Part shown: piece by piece, positions 18,826 to 27,426 of the stretch
Position numbering within the stretch: the stretch's first letter is position 1
Layout: each line of letters opens with the position of its first letter
Assembly: GCA_046160545.1 (NCBI GenBank)
Contig: JBJXGS010000005.1
Coordinates: forward strand, 1 to 64,000
Source: JAEUOS01 sp046160545
GTDB lineage: Bacteria > Pseudomonadota > Gammaproteobacteria > Burkholderiales > JAEUOS01
Reading direction: 5' to 3'
DNA length: 64,000 bases
The notes under the pieces: generated by a model
Database searches by the model: none
Told to the model about the DNA's origin: nothing
Seen by the model: the letters and a program-made list of their open reading frames with translations, nothing else
Program-made: the position numbers and the translations under genes

Positions 18826-19983
18826 ATGGCTGACCTGCCGCAGGGCGCCGTGCCGCGCCGCATCGCCCATCTCGACATGGACGCGTTCTACGCGTCGGTC
18901 GAGCTGCTGCGCCGCCCGGAATTGCGCGGCCTGCCGGTGGTTATCGGCGGGCGCCACCCGGGCCCCGACGGCGCGCCGCGATCACTGTCGGAATACGCCG
19001 GGCGCGGGGTGGTGACAACCTGCACCTACGAGGCGCGCGCCTTTGGCGTGCACTCGGCGATGTCGATGATGAAGGCCCGCGCGCTGTGCCCGCAGGCGCT
19101 GATGCTGCCGGCCGATTTCGACGAATACCGGCGGCTTTCGCGTCTGTTCAAGGGCGCGATCGCGACCATCGCACCCGAGATCGAGGACCGCGGCATCGAC
19201 GAGGTCTACATCGACTTGACGCAGGTGGCGGGCGAGTCGCGCAGCCTGGGCCTGGCGCTGAAGCGCGCGGTGCGCGAGGCCACCGGGCTTACCTGCTCGA
19301 TCGCGATCGCACCCAACAAATTGCTGGCCAAGATCGGCTCCGAGCTCGACAAGCCCGACGGACTGACGCTGATCGAACCGGATGATCTCGCGGAGCTGAT
19401 CTGGCCACTGCCGGCCAAGCGCATCAACGGCGTGGGCCCCAAGGCCAACGAACGCCTGGCCCGGCTCAACATCGTCAGTATCGGTGACCTGGCACGCGAA
19501 CGACCGGAATTTTTGGTCAAGAATTTCGGCGAGCGTTACGGCCGCTGGCTGCATGAATGCGCCTGGGGGCGCGACGAGCGGCCGGTGGTGACCCACCAGG
19601 AACCGGTCTCGCGCAGTCGCGAGACCACCTTCGAGGAAGACACCCGCGACTGGGACGAAATCGCCGCCGTGCTCACCAAACTGTGCAAGCAGGTCGGTGA
19701 GGATCTGCAGCGCCGCGGCTACGCGGGCCGCACCATAGGCGTGAAGCTGCGCTACGACAATTTCCGCATCGTCACCCGCGACAACACCGTGGCCGAGCCG
19801 GTCAATGATCCGGTGGCGATTCGCCGCGCCGCCTTCGCGGCGCTGGCGAGGGTGGCGCCGGAGCGGCGTCTGGCGCGACCGATACGGCTCATCGGGGTGC
19901 GGGTGGGTGGGCTCGCCAACGAAGCCGAACGCGGCAGCGAGAGCGCAATCGCGCCGGGACACACGCCGGACCTGTTCGGCTGA
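18826..19983 (+). CDS. dinB: DNA polymerase IV (Y family)
   Basis: 385-residue translesion polymerase. Catalytic carboxylates are in HLDMDAFYASVE and DRGIDEVYIDLT. The helix-hairpin-helix part (KRINGVGPKANERLARL) and little-finger region (SRSRETTFEEDTRDW) follow. A 13-residue insertion near residue 50 (RHPGPDGAPRSLSEYAGRG) lengthens the fingers relative to E. coli DinB. No beta-clamp motif is certain, though the C-terminal PDLFG resembles a clamp-binding pentapeptide (QLxLF-like). No LexA box seen upstream. Confidence 0.95.
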   Translation: MADLPQGAVPRRIAHLDMDAFYASVELLRRPELRGLPVVIGGRHPGPDGAPRSLSEYAGRGVVTTCTYEARAFGVHSAMSMMKARALCPQALMLPADFDEYRRLSRLFKGAIATIAPEIEDRGIDEVYIDLTQVAGESRSLGLALKRAVREATGLTCSIAIAPNKLLAKIGSELDKPDGLTLIEPDDLAELIWPLPAKRINGVGPKANERLARLNIVSIGDLARERPEFLVKNFGERYGRWLHECAWGRDERPVVTHQEPVSRSRETTFEEDTRDWDEIAAVLTKLCKQVGEDLQRRGYAGRTIGVKLRYDNFRIVTRDNTVAEPVNDPVAIRRAAFAALARVAPERRLARPIRLIGVRVGGLANEAERGSESAIAPGHTPDLFG

Positions 19984-20038
19984 AGCGGGTCGTACACGGC
20001 GGACCGATCCTGCTCAAGTCGCAATACTTCGCGAGATG

Positions 20039-21070
20039 CTAGAGAGCCGCGGCGACTTTATCGGCTCCGACAAGGAAGTCCTTGAATGCACGTACCGCTG
20101 CGCCGATCTGCGCGGCGTCGACATCCAGATGCGTGACCAGGCGGGTGCGCTGACCGGCAAGCGCCTTGATCCCGCAGGCGTTCAAGTGCGCCTGCAAGGC
20201 CGCGACGCGTGCTGGCGGGATGCGCACAAACACCATGTTGGTCTGCGGCATTTCGACTTCGAGGCCGTCGATATCCGCAAGGCCGCGCGCGAGCTGATGC
20301 GCATTGGCATGGTCCTCGGCCAGGCGCGCAATGTTGTGCTCGAGCGCGTAGATGCCGGCTGCCGCGAGCACACCGGCCTGACGCATGCCGCCGCCGAGCA
20401 TCTTGCGCCAGCGCCGTGCGGAGGCGATCAGGTCGCGCCGGCCGACCAGTACCGTGCCGGCTGGTGTTCCCAAACCCTTGGACAGGCAGGCCGAGACCGT
20501 GTCGAAACCGGCCGTGAGTTCGGCCACCGGCAGGCCCAGCTTGACGGCGGCGTTGAAAACGCGCGCGCCGTCCAGGTGGGTCGACAGAGCGCGCCGCGCC
20601 GCGAGCGCCAGTGCCGCTTCAAGGTAGGCGCGCGACAGCACCTTGCCGCCGATGGTGTTTTCCAGGGTCAGCAGGCGCGTCCTGGCGAAGTGCGCATCGT
20701 CGGGCTTGATCGCGGCCTCGATGTCTTCCAGCCTGAGCGACCCGTCGCTCTTGTTGGCCAGCGGTTGCGGCTGGATGCTGCCCAGCACTGCGGCGCCGCC
20801 CCCTTCGTAGCGGTAGGTGTGCGCTTCCTGTCCGACGATGTACTCATCGCCGCGCTGGCAGTGCGCCATCAGCGCGGTGAGATTGCTTTGCGTGCCGGTG
20901 GGCAGGAAGAGGCCGGCTTCCTTGCCGAACAGGGCCGCGGCCAGCGCTTCGAGTCGATTGACGCTGGGGTCGTCACCGAAGACGTCGTCGCCCAGTGGCG
21001 CGTCCTGCATGGCCGCGCGCATGCCGGGGCTGGGCTGGGTGACGGTGTCGCTGCGCAGGTCGATGGTCAT
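20039..21070 (-). CDS. ltaE: Low-specificity L-threonine aldolase
   Basis: 343-residue PLP enzyme that cleaves threonine or allo-threonine to glycine and acetaldehyde. The start MTIDLRSDTVTQPSPGMRA is diagnostic; the PLP Lys is in ACLSKGLGTPAGTVLVG, and THLDGARVFNAA carries the conserved Asp and Arg. I chose the ATG at 21070 because the family starts at this point; an in-frame start at 21133 would add 21 unrelated residues. It lies downstream of the hydrolase-ligase fusion on the same strand, 116 bases away. Confidence 0.93.
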   Translation of the reverse strand: MTIDLRSDTVTQPSPGMRAAMQDAPLGDDVFGDDPSVNRLEALAAALFGKEAGLFLPTGTQSNLTALMAHCQRGDEYIVGQEAHTYRYEGGGAAVLGSIQPQPLANKSDGSLRLEDIEAAIKPDDAHFARTRLLTLENTIGGKVLSRAYLEAALALAARRALSTHLDGARVFNAAVKLGLPVAELTAGFDTVSACLSKGLGTPAGTVLVGRRDLIASARRWRKMLGGGMRQAGVLAAAGIYALEHNIARLAEDHANAHQLARGLADIDGLEVEMPQTNMVFVRIPPARVAALQAHLNACGIKALAGQRTRLVTHLDVDAAQIGAAVRAFKDFLVGADKVAAAL

Positions 21071-21186
21071 GGCGGGCTTTTGCAGATGTCTTTTCGAACA
21101 GGTGGCGGCGCCAAGGGTAGCAGGAGTGGACATTCCCGGGAGTCGCGCAGCTGGGCCAGCCCGAATGCGCGAGCGCAGTCAGCGGC

Positions 21187-23757
21187 TCAAGGTATGGAAC
21201 CCGTGGCACCACCGGTTTGCGCGGCCGTGTTCTCAGCCAGCTGGCGTCGCAACACCTTGCCCAGCGCATTGCGCGGCAGGCTGTCCATGAATGTGATGCT
21301 GGCAGGCACCGCGTGCGCGGCCAGTCGACGGCGCGCGTGCGCCAGGAGTTCGGCCGCCAGTTTTTCGGCGCTCTCGCGCGCCGGGCCGCGCCGCACCACG
21401 AAGGCGTGGATGGTCTGCGCGCTAGTCCATTGCGGCAGGCCGGCGACGGCTGCTTCCTGCACTGCCGGGTGCTCGTAGAGCACCTCCTCGATGTCGCGCG
21501 GATAGACCGGGTAGCCAGCGGAGAAGATCACGTCTTTCTTGCGGTCGATGACCGTGAAATAACCGTCTTCATCGACCTTGGCGATGTCGCCGGTATGGAG
21601 CCAGCCGTCCTTCAGCGCCAGCGCGGTGTCCGCGGGCCGGTTCCAGTAGCCGCGCATGACCTGCGGGCCGCGCACGATGAGTTCACCGGGCGTGTCGATG
21701 CCGACGTCCTGCCCGGTCTCGGGGTCGATGACGCGCGCTTCGGTGTCGGGTAGCGGCAGGCCGATGGTGCCGGGCCGGCGCCGCGCGCTCAAGGGGCTGA
21801 CATGGGTGGCCGGGCCGGCCTCGGTCAGTCCGTAGGCCTCGACCACGCGGCCGCGGGTGAGTTTCTCGAACTCCTCCTGCACCTCCAGGGGTAGGGGTGA
21901 GCCGGAAGACACGCAGACGCGAATCGAAGCCACGCCGTACTTGCGCACCCCGGGGAAGTGGCTCAGGGCCTGGAACACCATCGGCACGGCCGGAAAGAGG
22001 GTTGGCTTTTTCGCGGCGATGGTCGTAAGCGTCTCCTCGACATCGAAGCGCGGCAGGAGGATCAGGGTCGCGCCGATGAGCGTGGCGAAGTTGACGCAGC
22101 CGGTGATGCCGTAAGAGTGCGAGAAGGGCACCACCGCCAGCACCCGCTCGTCACCCGGGCGCGCATCCGGAATCCAGTGGCGCAGCTGCAGCGCGTTGGC
22201 CGCCAGGTTGGCGTGGGTCAGCATCACTCCGGCGGGCGTACCGCCGGTGGTGCCGCTGGTGTAGGCGATTACCGCCAGGTCCTGCATGCCGGGTGCGGGC
22301 AGCGGAGCCTGGGTGCCGCGCGCGAGCACGCCGCTAAAGCCGTGAATGGTGAGTCCGGCCGGTCGCGGCGGCGCGGGCCCCGTGGCCGCACCAGGCCCGC
22401 CGATGGCAGTGCTCTTGCCAGTGAGCGTATAGAGGATGCGCTTGTGCCAGGGCAGCCAGGCCTGGAACGCTGTCAGGATCACGCGCGTCAAGCCCGCGGC
22501 GCCGGCGAGTGCCTCGATCTCGCCGCGAAACGAGGACAGGGCGATGAGCACGCGTGCGCCCGCATCCTGCAGGCGAAGGACGAGCTCATCGCGCGAAAAC
22601 AGCGGATTGACGAACACCGCCACCGCGCCCAGCTTGAGCACCCCGTAGTAGGCGATCAGCGCCTGCGGCGAATTGGGCAGCACGATGGCGACCCGCTCGC
22701 CGTGGCCCACGCCCAGGCGTTCCAGGCCCGAGGCGAAGCGGTTGGAGAGCCGATTGAGCGCCCGGTAACTGATCTCGCGGCCGTAGAACTCGCACGCGCT
22801 GGTCCTGGCGAAACGCCGTGCCGCGGCCTCGAGGGTGCGCGTGATCGGCGTCGCCGGCGGCCGGATGCGATAGGGCGTGCGGTTGTCGTAGTGCTTGAGC
22901 CAGGGACGTTCGGTTTCCAGCGCGCGGGCGCGGGCGCGGCGTTGCGCGCGCTCCTCGGCCAAGCGTGCCGGGCCCAGGAAGCGCTCGATGGCGCGGTTGA
23001 CTGCGTCCGGTCGTTCGACCATCACCTGGTGCGCCGAGACCGGGATCACCACCTCCTCGGCACCCGGCACCAGCTGCGCCAGCCCGCGTTGCGAGGCCTC
23101 TTCGAAGAGCAGGTCGCGCTGTCCCAGGATGATGAGGGTCGGCACGGCGATGCGTTTCAAGAGCTCCGTGCCGTCCCATACCGACAAGGCATTGCGGTTC
23201 TGCGCCGTGACCACGTGCGAAGGCGGGTACAGGCGCGCCACCGGGACGAAGCGTCGCAGCGTTGCCAGGAGCGGCGCCGGCAGGCGCAGCAGCGCGCGCC
23301 CCGCCCACTTGAGGCGAAACGCGACCGCCGAACCGATGATCACCAGGCGCTCGACGCGCTCCGGGTGGTGATTGACGAACCATGTCGAGAGTGCGCCGCC
23401 AAACGAATGCGCCACCAGCACGAAGCGCTCCGGCGCACCGACGGCCGCGAGGATGCGCTCGATGTCACCGACCAGTTCGGGCACGTCATAGCGCGTGCGC
23501 GGCGCGTCGGACAAGCCGTGGCCTCGCAGGTCCAGCGCGATGACGCGACTGTCGTAATGAAAGTGGTCGAGCTGATGCTGCCAATAGGCGGCGCGCCCGC
23601 CGAAACCGTGGATGAATACCAGCGTGCGCAAGGCGTCGCGCGGGCCGGCATCGATGACCGAGAAGCGCAATGGCCGCTCGCGCGGCGGCGCGCTGGATGC
23701 GTCGCCGGTTGCGGGCAGGGCAATGGTACGGCGATAAAGGTCGGCGTCGAAAGCCAC
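21187..23757 (-). CDS. Alpha/beta hydrolase fused to acyl-CoA synthetase
   Basis: 856-residue two-domain protein. Residues 40-275 are an alpha/beta hydrolase: oxyanion loop FIHGFGGRAAYW, nucleophile Ser-118 in VAHSFGGAL, and SAHQVMVERP carrying the His. Residues 290-850 are an AMP-forming ligase: VAIVLPNSPQALIAYYGVLK, VEAYGLTEAGPATHVS, DGWLHTGDIAKVDEDGYF, and catalytic Lys-834 in LPRNALGKVLRR. The phosphate loop is unusual: YTSGTTGGTPAGVMLTH has one extra residue and Ala where the conserved Lys of GxPKG should be. The fusion could release an acid from an ester or thioester and reactivate it as acyl-CoA. Substrate unknown. Confidence 0.9.
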   Translation of the reverse strand: MAFDADLYRRTIALPATGDASSAPPRERPLRFSVIDAGPRDALRTLVFIHGFGGRAAYWQHQLDHFHYDSRVIALDLRGHGLSDAPRTRYDVPELVGDIERILAAVGAPERFVLVAHSFGGALSTWFVNHHPERVERLVIIGSAVAFRLKWAGRALLRLPAPLLATLRRFVPVARLYPPSHVVTAQNRNALSVWDGTELLKRIAVPTLIILGQRDLLFEEASQRGLAQLVPGAEEVVIPVSAHQVMVERPDAVNRAIERFLGPARLAEERAQRRARARALETERPWLKHYDNRTPYRIRPPATPITRTLEAAARRFARTSACEFYGREISYRALNRLSNRFASGLERLGVGHGERVAIVLPNSPQALIAYYGVLKLGAVAVFVNPLFSRDELVLRLQDAGARVLIALSSFRGEIEALAGAAGLTRVILTAFQAWLPWHKRILYTLTGKSTAIGGPGAATGPAPPRPAGLTIHGFSGVLARGTQAPLPAPGMQDLAVIAYTSGTTGGTPAGVMLTHANLAANALQLRHWIPDARPGDERVLAVVPFSHSYGITGCVNFATLIGATLILLPRFDVEETLTTIAAKKPTLFPAVPMVFQALSHFPGVRKYGVASIRVCVSSGSPLPLEVQEEFEKLTRGRVVEAYGLTEAGPATHVSPLSARRRPGTIGLPLPDTEARVIDPETGQDVGIDTPGELIVRGPQVMRGYWNRPADTALALKDGWLHTGDIAKVDEDGYFTVIDRKKDVIFSAGYPVYPRDIEEVLYEHPAVQEAAVAGLPQWTSAQTIHAFVVRRGPARESAEKLAAELLAHARRRLAAHAVPASITFMDSLPRNALGKVLRRQLAENTAAQTGGATGSIP

Positions 23758-23830
23758 GGTGGCGCATCATGCACGCTCGGGGCAGGCGAGGTCAACCGCT
23801 TGGCGCGCCTACGACCGGATCGATCCGGCC

Positions 23831-24289
23831 TCAGCCGCTCTTGCGCCGCCGCTTGGCCGGGACCGCTTCATAGCCAACGAGAACGAAGGCTTCAAAGGAA
23901 AGCGGCTTGACTGCAGAGAAGTGCCGTCGATCGGCTGTCAGGATGCGCGGACATCGCAGTCGATCGGCCAGGGCCATGACCGCGCCGTCGGCCAGGCCGA
24001 GTCTCAACGCGGGATAGCGCAGGTGCAAGGCCTGAACGTAGCGGGCGTCCTCGTGGTCAAAGGCCTCGCATTCGTAGAACCCGGCGACGATGGCGTCGAG
24101 GAATTTCGTGGCTGCAGCCGGATTGACGCGCTCAGCGAGCATGTAGTCGATCTCCGAGAGGATCGCCGCGCTGACGAGACGAAGCGTGCCGGGTGCGAAA
24201 GCCGCCGCGACGAACGATGCGTGCTCGGCGCTGTCGGCGTCGTACAGCGCGACGATGCCGCTGGTGTCAAGGATCAGCGGCGACGCCAC
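23831..24289 (-). CDS. PIN-domain toxin (VapC-like RNase)
   Basis: 152 residues. The PIN acidic residues appear in LILDTSGIVALYDAD, AAILSEIDYM, LRLGLADGAVMALAD and RILTADRRHF. A basic tail (AKRRRKSG) may help bind RNA. The start overlaps the end of the ribbon-helix-helix antitoxin gene by 16 bases. It is distinct in sequence from the PIN toxin near 9 kb and paired with a different antitoxin class, so the two modules were acquired separately. Confidence 0.87.
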   Translation of the reverse strand: MASPLILDTSGIVALYDADSAEHASFVAAAFAPGTLRLVSAAILSEIDYMLAERVNPAAATKFLDAIVAGFYECEAFDHEDARYVQALHLRYPALRLGLADGAVMALADRLRCPRILTADRRHFSAVKPLSFEAFVLVGYEAVPAKRRRKSG

Positions 24290-24519
24290 GATCCCGAGCG
24301 CGCCGCATTGGCCAGGATTTCGCGGGTGCGTGACGCGGTGTCGGCGCGGCCGCTGCGAAATTCGCCGATGCCCGGCGGAAGTGCGGGGCGCGAGTTTTCG
24401 ACCTCGTAGCGCGCGACGGCTTCGCGCAGCACCTGGGCCTGGGTCAGGCCGGTGCGACGTGCGAGGCTGCGCAGCCGCATGCGGGTCTCTTCGTCGAAGA
24501 ATACGGTGGTTCGGATCAT
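24274..24519 (-). CDS. Ribbon-helix-helix antitoxin
   Basis: 81 residues starting at the ATG at 24519. The first half (MIRTTVFFDEETRMRLRSLA, RRTGLTQAQVLREAVARY) is a CopG/Arc-type ribbon-helix-helix DNA-binding unit. The remainder (PALPPGIGEFRSGRADTA) is the toxin-binding tail. A 12-base inverted repeat sits immediately upstream. Overlap with the toxin gene indicates coupled translation. Confidence 0.87.
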   Translation of the reverse strand: MIRTTVFFDEETRMRLRSLARRTGLTQAQVLREAVARYEVENSRPALPPGIGEFRSGRADTASRTREILANAARSGSWRRR

Positions 24520-24542
24520 GGCTCGGACGGATCGCAAGCTAT

Positions 24543-24574
24543 GGGGATTCCATACTACCATATATGGAATCCCC
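24543..24574 (-). promoter_or_regulatory. Palindromic operator of the RHH-PIN module
   Basis: Perfect 12-base inverted repeat: GGGGATTCCATA (24543-24554), eight-base spacer, TATGGAATCCCC (24563-24574), 24 bases upstream of the antitoxin ATG. The AT-rich centre could contain the -10. Ribbon-helix-helix antitoxins bind such repeats as paired dimers, so this is the probable autoregulatory site. Confidence 0.65.
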
Positions 24575-24610
24575 GGTTTCCGACCGGATGTGCTCCGCCC
24601 CTGGCCCGTA

Positions 24611-25000
24611 TCAGGCCTGCCGCTCGACGAACTCGATGCCCTTCAAGCTGATCGCCGCTGACTTTGTGCCCCCATGACGTTCCAGGCGCACAAAGTCCAG
24701 TGTTTTCATGCGCATCAGGCGCGGCAGGACAAAGCCCAGGAGTTCGGCGTCGGGATAGGCCGCCGCGCCGGGGAACACCGCGCGTGCCAGATCTGGCAGC
24801 GGGTGGCGCTGTTCGGAGCGCGCATACAGCGCCTTGAGGATGCTGGTCTGCAACTTGTCCAGACGAATGGCTTCGGTGGGCAGCAAGGGTTCGGGGATGG
24901 TGGAGATCAAGCGGGAAGCGTAGCGCGCCGCTGCAACGTCCTGGGCTTGAATAGCCTGGGAATCCTGCGTCGTTTCGGCGGAACTGTCCGCTGGACTCAT
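24611..25000 (-). CDS. Uncharacterised protein, winged-helix suspected
   Basis: 129 residues. The ATG at 25000 overlaps the yaeQ stop as ATGA; an ATG nine bases upstream is also available. The first 35 residues are polar. The remainder (LDKLQTSILKALYARSEQRH, LGFVLPRLMRMKTLDFVRLE, KSAAISLKGIEFVE) has the helix-helix-wing rhythm of MarR-like winged helices with a C-terminal 'LTxKG' strand. I assign no function; co-translation with YaeQ is the main clue. Confidence 0.65.
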   Translation of the reverse strand: MSPADSSAETTQDSQAIQAQDVAAARYASRLISTIPEPLLPTEAIRLDKLQTSILKALYARSEQRHPLPDLARAVFPGAAAYPDAELLGFVLPRLMRMKTLDFVRLERHGGTKSAAISLKGIEFVERQA

Positions 25001-25533
25001 GTGCGCCATGCGGCCAGCTCCACCTGCACCTGCGCGTTTGCGCTACGCAGCCACACTTCACCATCCTGGATGGTGCATTGCAGGTCCATCGAGCGTTCAG
25101 CCATGCCAGCGAGTTCACGCGCGGTGTCGGCGTCGATCGCCTGCACCGACAGATTGCGCGCGCGAGCAAGCTCGGGGCCGGTGTCCTTCCACCACTTGGC
25201 GGCACTGGCTGAGTAGGGATACACGGTGACCCGGGAGGCTTTGCCACAGGCCTTGAGGACGGCACGCGGGTCTGGCTGGCCGACTTCGATCCAGTGGCGG
25301 ATGGCACCGGTCAGGTCCGCCTCAACCAGGTCGGGCTCGGCCACGTCCGAGAGCCCGCGCCCAAACGCCAGGGACTCGCCGGCATTGAGCGCGAAGGCCA
25401 GCACACGCACCATCATGCGTTCTGCGGTCTCGGAGGGGTGGCAGGCGATGGTCAGCGCATGGTCGGCGTAGTAGTGCCGGTCCATGTCGGCCACTTGCAG
25501 AGCGGCCTTGTAGATCGTGGATTTCAGGGCCAA
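24997..25533 (-). CDS. yaeQ: YaeQ family protein
   Basis: 178 residues closely resembling E. coli YaeQ (about 181 residues): ALKSTIYKAALQVADMDRHY, HPSETAERMMVRVLAFALNA, FGRGLSDVAEPD, HWIEVGQPDPR and the end LQCTIQDGEVWLRS. YaeQ has a PD-(D/E)XK nuclease-like fold and an uncertain role, linked in the literature to transcription antitermination (RfaH suppression). The start is inferred as TTG at 25533, which reproduces the YaeQ N-terminus MALKxTIYKA; there is no Shine-Dalgarno. The alkane hydroxylase gene diverges 52 bases away. Confidence 0.9.
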   Translation of the reverse strand: MALKSTIYKAALQVADMDRHYYADHALTIACHPSETAERMMVRVLAFALNAGESLAFGRGLSDVAEPDLVEADLTGAIRHWIEVGQPDPRAVLKACGKASRVTVYPYSASAAKWWKDTGPELARARNLSVQAIDADTARELAGMAERSMDLQCTIQDGEVWLRSANAQVQVELAAWRT

Positions 25534-25585
25534 GGGAGGAAAAATGCGCAGGAAGAGGCATGCATCATGCCCTAGAATCGATCGC

Positions 25586-26683
25586 ATGCGCAGCGATGTT
25601 GCCGCGACCTCTCCAACCCTGCCTGCCGGCGCGCCGCTCGGCTGGCAGGACATGCGCCATCTGTTGCTGGTCGCGCTCTTGACACTGCCCTTCGCGGGTC
25701 AGGCGGCGGGCGCGTCTGGGGTGCTGTCGCTGGCCTTCCTGGTGGTGATCGCCGTCATCGACCTGATCATCGGAGATCGTCCGTCGGCGGCCGTGCCGCG
25801 CGCCTGGCCCGGGCCGCGTCAAGCCTTCCATTCCGCGTTCCTCTACCTCTATGCCTTGGCGCAGTTCGCCCTCATCGGCTGGGGCCTGATGGTGGCCGCC
25901 GGCAAGCCGGACCTGTCCGGCGCGCTGTGGATGGGTGTGGCGATCGGTTTCATCAGCGGCGGTTTCGGCATCACCATCGCCCATGAGTTGGGGCACCGCG
26001 CATCGCGCTTCGACCGCGTGCTATCCCAGGTCATGCTGCTCTCCGTCTGCTACGCGCACTTCTACATTGAACACAATCGTGGGCACCACGCGCGGGTGGC
26101 AACACCTGGCGACCCCGCCAGCGCGCACCTGGGTGAATCGTTCTACCGTTTCTTCCCGCGCACAGTCTTCGGCAGTTTTGCGCATGCATGGCGCCTGGAG
26201 GCGCTGCGCCTGTCGGCGCATGGCCGCAGCGCATGGGGTCCTCAGAACCGCATGGTCCATTACATGGCGGCGCAGATTGCGCTGTGCGCGGCGGCCATCT
26301 ACTGGGGCGGAATCAACGGACTGGCGTTTTTCCTGTTCCAGAGCTTCGTCGCCTTCACCCTCCTGGAGCTGGTCAACTACGTCGAGCACTACGGGCTTAA
26401 GCGAGAGCGCAACGCCGACGGGCGTTACGAGCCGGTGGCGCCGCATCACTCGTGGAACTCGGACACCTGGTTCGGCAACGCGATCCTGGTCAACCTGCAA
26501 CGCCACTCCGACCACCATGCCGACTCGTCGCGCCCCTACGAAACCCTGCGCTCGATCGAAGCCGCGCCGCAGCTGCCGACCGGCTACGCCGGCATGATTC
26601 TCCTGGCACTGGCGCCACCCCTGTGGTTCCGGGTGATGGACCCGCGGGTGGCGCGCTGGGCCGCAAAGAGGACTGCGCCGTAG
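25586..26683 (+). CDS. alkB: Alkane 1-monooxygenase (AlkB-type di-iron hydroxylase)
   Basis: 365-residue integral membrane hydroxylase that adds oxygen to the terminal carbon of alkanes or fatty acids using rubredoxin electrons. Histidine boxes are all present: AHELGHRAS, EHNRGHHARVATPGDPASA, NLQRHSDHHADSSRPYETL, plus the signature NYVEHYGLKRE. Several membrane segments occupy residues 20-130 and 230-260. No rubredoxin gene is near. The ATG at 25586 has no ribosome site. An ATG at 25544 has a strong GGGAGGA, but the codons between use rare AGG/AGA and the start would sit 10 bases from yaeQ, so I kept the shorter form. Confidence 0.92.
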   Translation: MRSDVAATSPTLPAGAPLGWQDMRHLLLVALLTLPFAGQAAGASGVLSLAFLVVIAVIDLIIGDRPSAAVPRAWPGPRQAFHSAFLYLYALAQFALIGWGLMVAAGKPDLSGALWMGVAIGFISGGFGITIAHELGHRASRFDRVLSQVMLLSVCYAHFYIEHNRGHHARVATPGDPASAHLGESFYRFFPRTVFGSFAHAWRLEALRLSAHGRSAWGPQNRMVHYMAAQIALCAAAIYWGGINGLAFFLFQSFVAFTLLELVNYVEHYGLKRERNADGRYEPVAPHHSWNSDTWFGNAILVNLQRHSDHHADSSRPYETLRSIEAAPQLPTGYAGMILLALAPPLWFRVMDPRVARWAAKRTAP

Positions 26684-26786
26684 GTTTTGACGAGCTGCTT
26701 GACGCTTTTCCGCGTCGTTGGCACCATGTGCCCCCGCCGTTGAGCCGCAGGCTCGCCCGGCGCGCCCAACAGAGGAGAGAGTAACC

Positions 26787-27362
26787 ATGGCCAGTCGCAA
26801 GCCCGCCGTACGCAAGACAGCCGCGCGCAAGTCCGCCGGCAAGACCCCTCGCAAGGCGGCCAAACCCGCCTTCACCCTGACGAGCCCCGACTTTCGCTCC
26901 GGCGGCAGCATCGCCATGGAGCAGGTCTTTGGCGGCTTTGGCTGCACCGGCCAGAACATCTCGCCGGCCCTCTCGTGGTCCGGCGCTCCGGCGGGCACCA
27001 AGAGCTTCGCGTTGATGGTGCACGATCCGGATGCGCCGACCGGTGGCGCCGGCTGGTGGCACTGGCTGGTCTTGAACATCCCGGCTGGCGCGACCGGCCT
27101 GCCCAAGAACGCCGGCACGGCCGACGGTGCCAATCTCCCGGCCGGCGCGGTCCAGGTGACGACCGACTTCGGCGGCCCGGGCTGGGGCGGCCCCTGCCCG
27201 CCGGTCGGTGACAAGGCGCATCGCTACAACTTCACGCTCTATGCCCTGTCGGTGGACAAGCTCGACGTCGCCGGCGCCAGCGCATCCCTGGTCGGCTACA
27301 TGGTCAACGGCAATGCCATCGGGCGCGCGACGCGACAGGGCAAGTTCGCACGCAAGAAGTAG
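26787..27362 (+). CDS. YbhB/YbcL-type phosphatidylethanolamine-binding protein
   Basis: 191 residues with a good AGAGGAGAG ribosome site. The PEBP core runs from about residue 28: TLTSPDFRSGGSIAMEQVF, ALMVHDPDAPTGGAGWWHWL (the DPDAP ligand loop), and GGPCPPVGDKAHRYNFTLYA (GPxPPxGxxHRY). The first 27 residues are a Lys/Ala/Arg-rich tail (KPAVRKTAARKSAGKTPRKA) like histone H1 or bacterial H1-like proteins; it is not a signal peptide. The tail may bind nucleic acid or act as a flexible basic anchor. The ligand is unknown. Confidence 0.92.
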   Translation: MASRKPAVRKTAARKSAGKTPRKAAKPAFTLTSPDFRSGGSIAMEQVFGGFGCTGQNISPALSWSGAPAGTKSFALMVHDPDAPTGGAGWWHWLVLNIPAGATGLPKNAGTADGANLPAGAVQVTTDFGGPGWGGPCPPVGDKAHRYNFTLYALSVDKLDVAGASASLVGYMVNGNAIGRATRQGKFARKK

Positions 27363-27426
27363 CTTGCCGGCGGGCCGCGCGGCGAGGCGGTAGCATCCGG
27401 GTCTCTTTATTCATGAGACCGTTTCG

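Noticed and set aside
25544..25585. Upstream ATG of alkB with strong GGGAGGA
   Set aside because: The 14 codons it would add use rare AGG/AGA/TCA unlike the gene, and it would leave ten bases to yaeQ.
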